Counted from the stretch's first letter, positions 11,446-19,909 are shown. The stretch: 64,000 nt of DNA from CAVQBC01 sp963710665 (GCA_963710665.1 CAVQBC010000006.1:248001-312000), one strand, 5' to 3'. The notes: generated from the sequence alone by a model not told the origin. Translations and numbers: made by a program.

Positions 11446-12182
11446 TCCTCTACCCGGCCATCGACATCCTCCAGGGGCAGGCGGTGCGCCTCGTCCAGGG
11501 CCGCTTCGAGGACAGCACCGTCTACCACGACGACCCGCTCGAGGCCGCCCGGAGCTGGGTGGATGCGGGCGCGCGCATCCTCCACGTCGTCGATCTCGAC
11601 GGCGCCAAGGCGGGCGAGCCGCGGTCGCTCGAGCATCTGCGGCGGATCGTCGCCGGTACCGGCGTGCCCGTGCAGTACGGCGGCGGGCTGCGCACCGTGG
11701 ACGCGGTGCGCGACGCGCTGCGGACCGGAGCCGAGCGCGCGGTGGTCGGCACCGCCGCCTTCCAGGACGTCGACTTCCTCGACGAGATCATCTCCGCCTT
11801 CGGCTCGCGCGTCGTCGTCGCCGTCGACGTCCGCGCCGGGAACATCACCACCGCTGGCTGGACCGAGACCACCGGGCTGCCCGCGCTCGCCGCCCTGGAC
11901 CGGCTGGGCCGCCGCGGCGTGTCCTCCTTCGTGTACACGAGCGTGGAGCGCGACGGCGGCCTTGTGGGCCCGGACCTCGACGAGGTCCGCCGGGTGGCCG
12001 AGGCCGTCCGCGGGCGCTTCCTGTACTCCGGCGGCATCGGCGACCTCGACCACCTCCGCGGCCTCGCCCACCTCCGCCAGGTCAACCTCGCGGGCGTCAT
12101 CGTGGGCAAGGCGCTCTACGAGCGGCGCTTCACGGTCGCCGAGGGGCAGGCCGCGCTGGACGCGGCGGCGCGCGAGCACTGA
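11442..12182 (+). CDS. hisA: phosphoribosylformimino-AICAR-phosphate isomerase
   Basis: HisA is a (beta/alpha)8 barrel isomerase of histidine synthesis. The 246-aa protein has the two catalytic-type Asp residues in PAIDI (N-terminal) and VVVAVDVRAG (mid-protein), plus phosphate loops near QYGGGLR and YSGGIGD. In many Actinomycetota this enzyme (PriA) also serves tryptophan synthesis; whether that holds here cannot be decided from sequence. The ATG overlaps the hisH stop. A strong hairpin 15 nt downstream suggests at least partial termination. Confidence 0.94.
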   Translation: MILYPAIDILQGQAVRLVQGRFEDSTVYHDDPLEAARSWVDAGARILHVVDLDGAKAGEPRSLEHLRRIVAGTGVPVQYGGGLRTVDAVRDALRTGAERAVVGTAAFQDVDFLDEIISAFGSRVVVAVDVRAGNITTAGWTETTGLPALAALDRLGRRGVSSFVYTSVERDGGLVGPDLDEVRRVAEAVRGRFLYSGGIGDLDHLRGLAHLRQVNLAGVIVGKALYERRFTVAEGQAALDAAAREH

Positions 12183-12196
12183 GAGCGGGGCGCACC

Positions 12197-12235
12197 GTCC
12201 TGCCTGGGGGTCGCCAGGCGACCCCAGACCAGGAC
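12197..12235 (+). terminator. hairpin after hisA
   Basis: The outer arms GTCCTG/CAGGAC (12197-12202 and 12230-12235) enclose an inner stem TGGGG(G)TCG/CGACCCCA with one bulged base. There is no T-tract. It lies 15 nt after the hisA stop and may end or attenuate the first his transcript. Confidence 0.5.
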
Positions 12236-12688
12236 GCTTCGGGTGGAATCGCGGCCTGGCACGACGCGGCGATCGATCTCGACGTCAGCGAGTGGGACGA
12301 CCCCGACTACCAGCTGCTGGCCTTCGTCGGCGCCGACGACCCCTTCGGCCGGCGGGAGTGCGACACCGAGCCCGGGGAGGGCTTCGAAGGGCTCGACCGC
12401 AGCGCGCCGGCGACCGCGGCGATCTCCCGAGCGCGCGGGGGGACGAGGACCTGGTCGAGCCGGTCGCGGGAGATCACGCAGTTCGACGAATGCATGTTCA
12501 CCGTCGGAGCGGCCTCTCGCGCCGGCTACGTCTACGTGGACCAGGCTGGTCGCAGGAGCCTGCGTTCGGCATTGTCGTTCGACATGGGCGCCAGGCTGCC
12601 GCAGCTCGACCTGATGGCGTTCCCGGGCGAGGAGCCGCCCCAGATCGAATGCAACGAGGACGCCGGCGGCGAGTCGACCGAGGAGTAG
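12218..12688 (+). pseudogene. orphan reading frame lacking a start codon
   Basis: The frame ending at the TAG of 12686-12688 reads like a genuine protein for about 150 codons. It has an acidic stretch DLDVSEWDDPDYQLLAFVG, a middle segment ending FDECMFTVGAA, then AGYVYVDQAG and an acidic tail ending ECNEDAGGESTEE. No ATG, GTG or TTG occurs in frame between the hisA stop and about 12490; only CTG codons do. The first ATG (12494) would give just 64 residues. It may be a gene that lost its 5' end, or a CTG-initiated one. The left boundary given is approximate. The family is not recognised. Confidence 0.5.
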
Positions 12689-12741
12689 CGGAGCGCACGA
12701 CTCGCCGGGTTCGGGACGCGCTCGTGGCCGGTCGCGCGAAG

Positions 12742-12747
12742 TAGCCT
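12742..12747 (+). promoter_or_regulatory. -10-like hexamer before hisF
   Basis: TAGCCT ends 7 nt before the GTG at 12755. It suggests hisF has its own leaderless transcript, separate from the upstream his genes. Confidence 0.4.
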
Positions 12748-12754
12748 TCTCGCC

Positions 12755-13519
12755 GTGCACTACAAGCGGGTCATCCCCTGCATGGACGTCGACGGCGGCC
12801 GCGTGGTCAAGGGCACGCGGTTCATCGACATCCGCGACGCCGGCGACCCGGTGGAGCTGGCGGCGCACTACGACCGGACGGGCGCGGACGAGCTGGTGTT
12901 CCTGGACATCACGGCGACGTCGGACAAGCGCGCGACGGTGGTCGAGCTCGCGCGGCGGGCGGCCGACGAGGTGTTCGTCCCGTTCACGATCGGGGGCGGG
13001 ATCCGGTCCGCGGCGGACGCGCAGGCCGTGCTGGACGCCGGGGCGGACAAGGTGTCGGTGAACTCCGCGGCAGTCGCCCGGCCGGAGCTGATCGACGAGC
13101 TGGCGCGGGTGTTCGGGGCGCAGTGCGTCGTGCTCGCCATCGACGCGAAGCGGGCGGAGCCGTCGGGCTTCGAGGTCCACGTCGCCGGCGGGCGGACCGC
13201 GACCGGGAAGGACGCCGTGGCGTGGGCGCGCGAGGGCGTCGGGCGCGGGGCGGGGGAGATCCTGCTCACGTCGATGGACCGCGACGGCACGCAGGACGGC
13301 TACGACCTGGAGCTGACCCGCGCGATCGCGGACGCCGTCGAGGTGCCGGTGATCGCGTCCGGCGGGGCGGGCGAGCCCGAGCACCTGATCGAGGGCCTGC
13401 GGACGGGCGCCGACGCGGTCCTGTGCGCCTCGATCTTCCACTACGGCCGCTACACGATCGAGGCGGTCAAGCAGCGCCTGTCGGCGGCCGGCGTGCCGAT
13501 GCGGCCGATCGCCTCCTGA
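12755..13519 (+). CDS. hisF: imidazole glycerol phosphate synthase, cyclase subunit
   Basis: HisF uses ammonia from HisH to form imidazole glycerol phosphate and AICAR. The 254-aa barrel protein has the catalytic-type Asp residues in IPCMDVDGGRVVKG and LAIDAKR, and phosphate loops around FTIGGGIR and IASGGAG. It starts at GTG 12755 behind its own -10-like site. It is separated from hisA by a hairpin and the orphan frame. No hisC, hisE, hisI or hisN is in the window. Confidence 0.95.
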   Translation: MHYKRVIPCMDVDGGRVVKGTRFIDIRDAGDPVELAAHYDRTGADELVFLDITATSDKRATVVELARRAADEVFVPFTIGGGIRSAADAQAVLDAGADKVSVNSAAVARPELIDELARVFGAQCVVLAIDAKRAEPSGFEVHVAGGRTATGKDAVAWAREGVGRGAGEILLTSMDRDGTQDGYDLELTRAIADAVEVPVIASGGAGEPEHLIEGLRTGADAVLCASIFHYGRYTIEAVKQRLSAAGVPMRPIAS

Positions 13520-13609
13520 CCACGCGTCAGAGGTCGGAGGTCTGACACTCCGAGGGCCTCCCAAGTGGCGGTCCGCATAAGTCCTGGCGTCCTGGGCAAC
13601 AGTGGGCTC

Positions 13610-15064
13610 ATGGCCGTCCTTTCGCGGGACAGGGGCGAGGAGCGGTTCTCTCCGGACATCCCCGGCAAGGTCCTGCCGCGGATGCCGCTCAAGGACCTGC
13701 CGGACGCCCCGCCGCTCAAGCGGGTGATCGGCCCGGGCGTGATCCTCGTGGCGACCGCGCTCGGCTCCGGCGAGTACGTGATCTGGCCGTTCGTGGCCTC
13801 AAACCTGGGGCTCACCGTGCTGTGGGCCGCCATCGTCGCGGTCGCGATCCAGTTCTTCATCAACATGGAGGTCGAGCGCTACACGCTGGCCACCGGGGAG
13901 ACGGCGATCACCGGCTTCACGCGCATGTGGAAGCCGTGGTGGTTCCTGTTCGTGCTGATGGCGATCGTCCCCAACGTGTGGCCGGGGCTCGCGATCGGGG
14001 CGGCGACGTGCCTGTCGTTCATCGTGGGCGGCCTGGACGTCACCCTCGTCGGGGTCCTCGGCCTGCTGGCGATCGGCCTCACGCTGACGGCCTCGCCGGT
14101 CGTCTACCGCACGGTCGAGAAGCTGCAGACGGTGATCATCGCGGGGGTCGTCATCTGGCTGGTCATCGCGGTCTTCGCCGGCACCACGGCCGACGCATGG
14201 GGCGACTTCGTCAAGGGGTTCGAGGGCTTCGGCACGATCCCGTTCGGCGAGAACGAGGCGGTCACGGCGGCGGTGATCGCGGGCGCGATCGCGTTCGCGG
14301 GCTCCGGCGGGTGCGGCAACCTGGCGGTCTCCAACTGGGTCCGCGACAAGGGCATGGGCATGGGCCACTACGTGCCGCGGATCGTCTCGCCGTTCTCGGG
14401 CGAGCAGGAGGCGGCGCCGTCGACGGGCGTCACGTTCGAGCCCACCAACGAGAACCTCAAGCGCTGGCGCAGCTGGTGGCGGGTCAGCAACGCCGAGCAG
14501 GCGATCACGTTCTGGCTCATCGGCACCGCCGGGATCGTGATCCTCGCCGTGCTCGCCTACTCGACGCTGTTCGGCCAGGAGACCGGCGAGGACTTCGACT
14601 TCATCCAGAAGGAGGGCCAGGTCCTCAAGGACGTCGTCGCGCCGTGGTTCGGGACGCTGTTCTGGATGGCGGGCTTCTTCAAGCTGCTGTCCACCACGCT
14701 CGGCAACTTCGACTACGTCAGCCGCATCACGGGCGACGCGGTGAAGATCAACGCGACGCCGGACAGCCGGTTCTGGAGCGAGAGCCGGATCTACGCGGCG
14801 ACGGTGTGGCTCCTCGTCATCGTCGGCATCGTGATCCTGCTGACCATCACCGAGCAGCCGCTGCTGCTGATCGTCATCTCCTCGGCGATGAGCGCGGTCG
14901 TGATGTTCATCTACTCGATCCTGCTGATCGTGATGAACCGGTCCTTCCTGCCGGCCATGATCCGCCTCTCCGGCTACCGGCTGTGGATCATGGGCTTCGC
15001 GATCCTGTGGTTCGGCTACTTCTCCGTCCGCGTGATCATCGAGTACGGAGCGCAGCTGCTCTGA
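13610..15064 (+). CDS. Nramp-like (APC-fold) transporter, substrate unknown
   Basis: This polytopic membrane protein has about 484 aa and 11-12 hydrophobic segments. It resembles Nramp-type transporters in overall layout and in the N-terminal GPGVILVATALGSGEY segment. At the place where Nramp proteins have the metal-binding DPGN of helix 1 it has GSGE. The helix-6 region reads AGSGGCGNLAVSN, without the MPH motif. Metal transport should therefore not be assumed. The ATG at 13610 was preferred to GTG 13565 because the intervening residues look non-coding. The stop overlaps the start of a 32-residue membrane peptide (ATGA). Confidence 0.75.
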   Translation: MAVLSRDRGEERFSPDIPGKVLPRMPLKDLPDAPPLKRVIGPGVILVATALGSGEYVIWPFVASNLGLTVLWAAIVAVAIQFFINMEVERYTLATGETAITGFTRMWKPWWFLFVLMAIVPNVWPGLAIGAATCLSFIVGGLDVTLVGVLGLLAIGLTLTASPVVYRTVEKLQTVIIAGVVIWLVIAVFAGTTADAWGDFVKGFEGFGTIPFGENEAVTAAVIAGAIAFAGSGGCGNLAVSNWVRDKGMGMGHYVPRIVSPFSGEQEAAPSTGVTFEPTNENLKRWRSWWRVSNAEQAITFWLIGTAGIVILAVLAYSTLFGQETGEDFDFIQKEGQVLKDVVAPWFGTLFWMAGFFKLLSTTLGNFDYVSRITGDAVKINATPDSRFWSESRIYAATVWLLVIVGIVILLTITEQPLLLIVISSAMSAVVMFIYSILLIVMNRSFLPAMIRLSGYRLWIMGFAILWFGYFSVRVIIEYGAQLL

Positions 15065-15162
15065 TGCGCGCGATGCCCGGCATGCGGGTCCGCGTCCTCC
15101 TCGCGCTGGTGATCTGGATCGCGCTGATCCTGGTCGCGCGGCTCGTGGACGCCGTCGCCTAG
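15064..15162 (+). CDS. 32-residue single-pass membrane peptide
   Basis: An ATG at 15064 overlaps the TGA of the transporter gene and opens a 32-codon frame: a short basic N terminus, then one hydrophobic helix (LLALVIWIALILVA), then RLVDAVA and a TAG at 15160-15162. The stop-start coupling and the clean transmembrane profile argue for a real small protein, perhaps an accessory subunit of the transporter. It overlaps the end of the convergent propeller gene by 4 bp. Confidence 0.55.
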   Translation: MRAMPGMRVRVLLALVIWIALILVARLVDAVA

Positions 15163-16466
15163 CGCGTCTTCGGGCGCAGCGCGTACAGCGAGCTGTAGCC
15201 GGTGAGGAAGATCGTGCGCCCGTCGGAGATGACCGGGTTGAACGAGCCGCGCGGGAACCGGAACACCTTGCGGCCGGTGCGGGCGCCGAGGCCGATCGTC
15301 TCCTTCTTCGAGAGGTTCGCGAAGTAGACGATGTCGCCGACCACGGTGGCGCCGCCGGAGATCTTGCCCTTGGCGTTGTGGCTCCAGATCACCTTGCCGC
15401 TGCGCGCGTCGAGCCCGTAGAACCGCCCGCTGTAGGAGCCGAAGTAGACCGTCGGCTTGCCCTGGGGCACCTGGGCGACGGCGGGGGACGCGTACACGTA
15501 GCCGCCCGTGCCCTTGCTCCAGGCGAGCTTGCCGTCGCGCGAGGCGAACGAGTACATCTTGCCGTCGGTGTTGCCGATGTAGACGCGTCCGTAGGCGACG
15601 GCCGGCGTGGAGTAGAACTGGCCGGAGCCGAGCCCGAAGCGGGCGCCGCTCGTGCTCTTGGCCCACGAGACCGAGCCGTCGGCCTGGCGCAGCGCGTACA
15701 CGCGCCCCTTGTAGTCGCCGAAGTAGAGCTTGCCGTCGGCGTTCGCCAGCCCGGCCTTGACCGCGCCGGAGGCCTTGTAGGTCCAGCGCACGTCGCCGTT
15801 GGACGCCTTCAGCGCGTAGATGGTGCCGTTCTCGGAGCCGAAGTACAGCCGCCCGTTGTCGAGCAGCGGCGAGGACTCCGAACGGCTCGGCAGCAGGCGG
15901 TTCCACAGCACCTTGCCGGTCTTCGCGCTCAACGCGATCACCCGCCCGGCCTTGACCGTGCGCCCGCGCTGGAGCAGCGTCACGAACACCTTGCCCTCGC
16001 CGTAGGCGGGCGAGGAGGCCGCGAGGAAGCCGAGGCGCTTCTTCCACAGCACCTTGCCGGTCTTCTTGGAGATCGTGTACAGCGCGCCGTTGTTCTTGAG
16101 CAGGAACAGCCGCTTGCCGCCGAGGACGGGCGGGAACTCGAGCAGGACGGAGCCGGTCTCCGACCACACGCGGTAGAAGGGCGGGCGCAGGAGCGTGGAC
16201 GCGGGCAGGTAGCGCCGCCGGTCCTTGGAGTAGCCGTAGTGGGCCCAGACGAAGTCGTCGAGCGGGTCCTTCTTGCCCTTGCGCGGCTCCTCGACCGGCG
16301 TGGGCGCCGGCGTCTGGGTGGGCTCGGGGCGGAACTCGACGTCGGGGTTCGAGACGTCGCCCTCACGGGTGAGGGCGAAGACGGCGCCGGAGCCGACCAG
16401 GACGATCAGCACCGCGGCTACCCCGATCAGGATCCGCCGCCGGGAGCGCGGACTCTCCGACGACAT
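15159..16466 (-). CDS. membrane-anchored PQQ-type beta-propeller protein
   Basis: This 435-aa protein has an N-terminal membrane anchor (about residues 10-32, RRILIGVAAVLIVLVGSGAV) and a Pro/Thr-rich linker. The rest is a beta-propeller built of repeats such as GALYTISKKTGKVLWKK, GRVIALSAKTGKVLWN, GTIYALKASNGDVRW and GRVYALRQADGSVSW. These are PQQ/BamB-like blades with the Asp/Thr-Gly-x-x-x-W ending. It is probably extracytoplasmic. No catalytic dehydrogenase residues were recognised, so a scaffold or binding role is more likely than an enzyme. Its ATG at 16466 has TACCCT 8 nt upstream. Confidence 0.8.
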   Translation of the reverse strand: MSSESPRSRRRILIGVAAVLIVLVGSGAVFALTREGDVSNPDVEFRPEPTQTPAPTPVEEPRKGKKDPLDDFVWAHYGYSKDRRRYLPASTLLRPPFYRVWSETGSVLLEFPPVLGGKRLFLLKNNGALYTISKKTGKVLWKKRLGFLAASSPAYGEGKVFVTLLQRGRTVKAGRVIALSAKTGKVLWNRLLPSRSESSPLLDNGRLYFGSENGTIYALKASNGDVRWTYKASGAVKAGLANADGKLYFGDYKGRVYALRQADGSVSWAKSTSGARFGLGSGQFYSTPAVAYGRVYIGNTDGKMYSFASRDGKLAWSKGTGGYVYASPAVAQVPQGKPTVYFGSYSGRFYGLDARSGKVIWSHNAKGKISGGATVVGDIVYFANLSKKETIGLGARTGRKVFRFPRGSFNPVISDGRTIFLTGYSSLYALRPKTR

Positions 16467-16473
16467 GCCGGAC

Positions 16474-16480
16474 TAGGGTA
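16474..16480. promoter_or_regulatory. overlapping divergent -10-like hexamers
   Basis: TAGGGTA contains TAGGGT on the plus strand (toward cca, 15 nt from its ATG) and TACCCT on the minus strand (8 nt from the propeller ATG). Only 28 bp separate the two genes, so the two promoters must share or compete for this site. Confidence 0.4.
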
Positions 16481-16494
16481 GAAGCGGTCCGGTC

Positions 16495-17742
16495 ATGACC
16501 GCCCGAACCGACGATCTCGTGCCGCGCCTGCGGTCCCTGCCGGGCGCGGGACCGGTGGTGGATGCGCTCTCGGCCGAGCCCGGGATCTGGGCGGTCGGCG
16601 GCGCGGTGCGCGACCTCCTGCTCGAGCGCACCCCCCGCGAGGTCGACCTCGTGGTGGAGGGCGACGCCGTGGCCGCGGCGCGGCGGGCGGCGGAGCGCCT
16701 CGGCGGCGACGTCGTCGTCCACGAGCGCTTCGGGACCGCCACCGTGCGCGCCGCGGGCGCCGAGGCGGACCTCGCGTCGGCGCGCCGGGAGCGCTACGCG
16801 CATCCGGGTGCGCTGCCCGACGTCGAGCTCGGCGCGACCCTTGAGGAGGACCTCGCCCGCCGCGACTTCAGCGTCAACGCGATCGCCGTCGAGCTCGCTC
16901 GCGGGCGCCCGGCCGCGGTCGACGGCGCGCTCGCCGACCTCGCCGCGCGCCGCCTGCGGGTCCTGCACGAGCGCTCGTTCCTCGACGACCCGACGCGCCT
17001 GCTGCGGCTCGCCCGCTACGCCGCGCGCCTCGGCTTCGCCGCCGAGCGGCGGACCGGGCGCCTCGCCGCCGACGCCGTGCGCGACGGGGCGCCCGCGACC
17101 GTGACCGGCCCGCGCCTGGGCGCCGAGCTGCGGCTGCTGGCGGCGGAGCCCCAGCCCGCGGCGCTGGAGGCGCTCGCCGAGCACGGGCTCGGCGCCGCCG
17201 TGCTGGCGCCCGGCTTCGCGGTCGATCCGGCGCTGGTCGAGCGCGCGCTGGCGGGCTGCCCGCTCGACGCGCGCGGCGACCTCCTGGCGCTCGCTTCGGC
17301 GTGCATCGGGATCGGGCGCGCCGAGCTGGCCGCGCGGCTCGACGTGCTGGGCTGGCCCGCCGCCGAGCGCGACGTGATCGTGGCGGCCGCGAGCGGGGCG
17401 CGGACGCTGGCCCGCGAGCTCGCCGAGCCGGCGCGCGCGGCGCCGTCGCGGCTGTGGGCTCTGCTGCGCCGGGAGCCCGCCGAGGCGGTGGCGCTCGCGG
17501 GCGCGCTCGCGGCCGGCGGGGGGAAGGACGGCCAGGTGGCCGCGGGCCGCGCCGAGCGCTGGCTGCGCGAGCTGCGGCACGTCCGGCTCGACATCGGCGG
17601 CGACGACCTGCTCGCCGCCGGGGTGAGCGGCCCACCGGTCGGGACGGCGCTCGAGGCGGCGCTGGCGGCGACGCTGGACGGGCGCGCCCCCGACCGCGAC
17701 GCGCAGCTCGCGGTCGCGCTGGCGGCGGTGGGGAAGGGCTGA
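16495..17742 (+). CDS. cca: CCA tRNA nucleotidyltransferase / poly(A) polymerase family
   Basis: This class II nucleotidyltransferase adds or repairs the 3' CCA of tRNAs. The 415-aa protein has the signature VGGAVRDLLLERTPREVDLVVEG (the GG and Dx[D/V] motifs) and the motif RRDFSVNAIAV. It also has the neck-region RLLRLARYAARLGF and an Ala/Leu-rich helical C-terminal half for tRNA binding. The catalytic second acidic residue of the DxD motif reads DLV, as in several family members with the pattern EVDLV. The ATG follows the divergent promoter. It may belong to the poly(A)-polymerase branch. Confidence 0.88.
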   Translation: MTARTDDLVPRLRSLPGAGPVVDALSAEPGIWAVGGAVRDLLLERTPREVDLVVEGDAVAAARRAAERLGGDVVVHERFGTATVRAAGAEADLASARRERYAHPGALPDVELGATLEEDLARRDFSVNAIAVELARGRPAAVDGALADLAARRLRVLHERSFLDDPTRLLRLARYAARLGFAAERRTGRLAADAVRDGAPATVTGPRLGAELRLLAAEPQPAALEALAEHGLGAAVLAPGFAVDPALVERALAGCPLDARGDLLALASACIGIGRAELAARLDVLGWPAAERDVIVAAASGARTLARELAEPARAAPSRLWALLRREPAEAVALAGALAAGGGKDGQVAAGRAERWLRELRHVRLDIGGDDLLAAGVSGPPVGTALEAALAATLDGRAPDRDAQLAVALAAVGKG

Positions 17743-17792
17743 CGCGCGGCGCCGCGGCGCTCGGCCGCGAGCTGTGGCGCGCCTGCGGGTCG

Positions 17793-17798
17793 TAGGAT
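17793..17798 (+). promoter_or_regulatory. -10-like hexamer before pgeF
   Basis: TAGGAT is followed by 6 nt and the ATG at 17805, consistent with a leaderless mRNA. Confidence 0.45.
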
Positions 17799-17804
17799 CG
17801 GGGC

Positions 17805-18557
17805 ATGGCCGATCCGGAGCTGCCCGCCCCGTTCCGCTGGCGCGACGGGCACATCGCCGCCGACCTCGACGGGGCGTACATGGTCTTCTCCACGCGCCGC
17901 GGCGGCGTCTCCGAGGGGGCGTTCTCGTCGCTGAACCTCGGCATCCTCACCGACGACGACCCGGACGCCGTGCAGGCCAACCGCGACCGCCTCGGCGATG
18001 TCGTCGGCGTGCCGTTCGAGCGCTTCCTCTACGGCCGGCAGGTCCACGGCGCGCGCGTGCGCCGGTCGACCGCGCCGCGCGACCCCGGCCGCCCGCCGGC
18101 CGAGGAGGACGGGCAGGCCACGGCGCTGGCCGCCGCGCCCGCGCTCGTGTTCGTGGCCGACTGCCTGCCGGTGATGCTCGCCGCGGGCGGCGCGGTCGCG
18201 GCGCTGCACGGCGGCTGGCGCGGGCTGGCCGGCGGCGTGCTCGCCGAGGGCGTGGCCGCGCTGCGCGAGCTGGGGGCGGACGGCCCCGTCGCCGCGGCGA
18301 TCGGCCCGGGCGCCGGGGGCTGCTGCTACGAGGTCGGGGACGAGGTGCAGGAGGCGTTCGCGGGCTACGACGCGCGCCGCGGGGAGCGCCGCCTCGACCT
18401 CAAGGCCGTCGCGCGGGCCAAGCTCGCGGAGGCCGGGGTGGACGAGGTGCACGACGTCGGGCTGTGCACGCTGTGCGGCGACCCCGACCTGTTCTTCTCC
18501 CACCGGCGCGACGGCGGCGTCACGGGCCGCCAGGCGGGGGTCGTGTGGCGGACCTGA
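17805..18557 (+). CDS. pgeF: peptidoglycan editing factor / purine nucleoside phosphorylase family (YfiH)
   Basis: This 250-aa protein belongs to the DUF152/YfiH group, formerly called polyphenol oxidase. Members act on purine nucleosides and in E. coli prevent misincorporation into peptidoglycan. Metal- and substrate-site segments are visible: GRQVHGARV, VADCLPVMLA, LHGGWRGLAGG, AIGPGAGGCCYEVG and a C-terminal CTLCGDPDLFFSHRRDG. It is followed by yggS with a 13-bp overlap and then sepF, the usual order around the division genes in Gram-positive bacteria. Confidence 0.88.
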   Translation: MADPELPAPFRWRDGHIAADLDGAYMVFSTRRGGVSEGAFSSLNLGILTDDDPDAVQANRDRLGDVVGVPFERFLYGRQVHGARVRRSTAPRDPGRPPAEEDGQATALAAAPALVFVADCLPVMLAAGGAVAALHGGWRGLAGGVLAEGVAALRELGADGPVAAAIGPGAGGCCYEVGDEVQEAFAGYDARRGERRLDLKAVARAKLAEAGVDEVHDVGLCTLCGDPDLFFSHRRDGGVTGRQAGVVWRT

Positions 18558-19207
18558 TCACCGGCCTGGACGCCGGGCGCGTGAAGGAGAACGCGGCCAG
18601 GGTGCGCGAGGAGATCGCCGCCGCCGCCCGCCGCGCGGGCCGCGACCCGGCGGACGTCGCGCTGCTCGCCGCGGTCAAGTACGTCGCGCTCGAGGACCTG
18701 CCGGCGCTCGCGGACGCCGGCCTCGACCTCGTGGGGGAGAACCGCGCCCAGGACCTCGAGGCGAAGGCCGAGGCCCACCCCGGGGTGTTCCGCTGGCACT
18801 TCATCGGCCAGCTCCAGAGCCGCAAGGTCAAGCAGATCGTGCCGTACGCCGAGCTCATCCACTCCGTCGCCTCCGACTCCGCGCTGCGCCAGCTCGAGCG
18901 CCACGCGCCGCCGGAGTACGAGGTGCTGGTCGAGGTGGACGTCGCGGGGGACGAGGCCAAGGCGGGGATCGCGCCCGCCGGGCTGGGCGCGTTCCTCGAG
19001 CGCTGCCCCGTGCGCGCGGTGGGTCTTATGACGATGCCGCCGTTCGCCGAGGACCCGGAGGAGAGCCGCCCGCACTTCGCCGCGCTGCGCGAGCTGGCCG
19101 CCGAGCACGGCCTCCCGCACCTGTCGATGGGGACCTCGCAGGACTACGCCGTCGCCGTCGAGGAGGGGGCGACGATCGTGCGCGTGGGCAGCGTTTTGTA
19201 CGCCTGA
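18545..19207 (+). CDS. YggS family PLP homeostasis protein
   Basis: This 220-aa PLP-binding barrel protein without known catalysis helps keep free pyridoxal phosphate and amino-acid pools balanced. The PLP lysine is Lys45 in AAVKYVALED. Other family marks are GENRAQDLEAK, WHFIGQLQSRKVKQ, LVEVDVAGDEAKAG and the phosphate-site LSMGTSQDY. The GTG start lies inside the end of pgeF. It sits in the pgeF-yggS-sepF string. Confidence 0.9.
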   Translation: MADLITGLDAGRVKENAARVREEIAAAARRAGRDPADVALLAAVKYVALEDLPALADAGLDLVGENRAQDLEAKAEAHPGVFRWHFIGQLQSRKVKQIVPYAELIHSVASDSALRQLERHAPPEYEVLVEVDVAGDEAKAGIAPAGLGAFLERCPVRAVGLMTMPPFAEDPEESRPHFAALRELAAEHGLPHLSMGTSQDYAVAVEEGATIVRVGSVLYA

Positions 19208-19298
19208 CCGCCGGGGGTGGCCATAATGGGGGCACTTGCAGGGAACGCGCCGCCCGGCGCGAACTCCCCCCAAGCGCACCGCGATCGCTGGTCACCCC

Positions 19299-19868
19299 AT
19301 GGCACTCAAGGACACCTGGCACCGCACGCTCGTCTACTTCGGCCTCGCGGAGGACCGCGACGACGCCTACGAGGACGAGTACGACGAGCCGCCCACGCCG
19401 CCGCCGCGTGAGGCAGAGGCCGAGGCCGAGCTCGGCGACCGCTACCGCGAGCGTCCCAACGTGCGCCGGCTCTCGTCGCGCCGTCGGCGCGACGAGATCG
19501 ACGACATCTTCGCCGACGACCCGTCCTCCGACCGGCGCACCTCCGTGCTGCGCCCGGTGGGCGGCGGGCGCGCGGCCAACGGCCGCGGGGAGGTCCGTGT
19601 GCACCTGGTCATCCCGAAGTCCTTCAACGACGCGCAGGACGTCGCGGACAAGTTCAAGGACGACATCCCGGTGATCATCAACCTGCAGAGCTCGGAGACC
19701 GACCTCTCCAAGCGCCTGATCGACTTCGCGTCGGGGCTCACCTACGCGCTCGACGGCGGGATGCAGCGCATCGCCGACAAGGTCTTCCTGCTCACGCCGC
19801 GCGACGTGCAGGTCTCCGCCGAGGAGCGCGCGCGGCTCATCGAGAAGGGCTTCTTCAACCAGTCCTGA
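19299..19868 (+). CDS. sepF: cell division protein SepF
   Basis: SepF links FtsZ to the membrane during septation. The 189-aa protein has an N-terminal amphipathic start (MALKDTWHRTLVYFGLAED), an acidic, Pro-rich linker (about residues 22-100), and the globular SepF domain from about residue 105. Its marks are VIPKSFNDAQDVADKFKDD, VIINLQ, RLIDFASGLTYAL and FLLTPRDVQVS. The ATG at 19299 places the membrane-targeting helix at the extreme N terminus; the upstream in-frame ATG is rejected for that reason. It follows yggS in the division-linked string. Confidence 0.93.
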   Translation: MALKDTWHRTLVYFGLAEDRDDAYEDEYDEPPTPPPREAEAEAELGDRYRERPNVRRLSSRRRRDEIDDIFADDPSSDRRTSVLRPVGGGRAANGRGEVRVHLVIPKSFNDAQDVADKFKDDIPVIINLQSSETDLSKRLIDFASGLTYALDGGMQRIADKVFLLTPRDVQVSAEERARLIEKGFFNQS

Positions 19869-19909
19869 CCCCGCGCGTCAGCCTCGCTGCGGCGGGGTAG
19901 ACGATCGGC

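Noticed and set aside
13520..13609. GTCAGA...TCTGAC and overlapping CGGAG...CTCCG as a riboswitch between hisF and the transporter
   Set aside because: The stems are 5-6 bp and mutually exclusive, with no known riboswitch core; not enough to claim.
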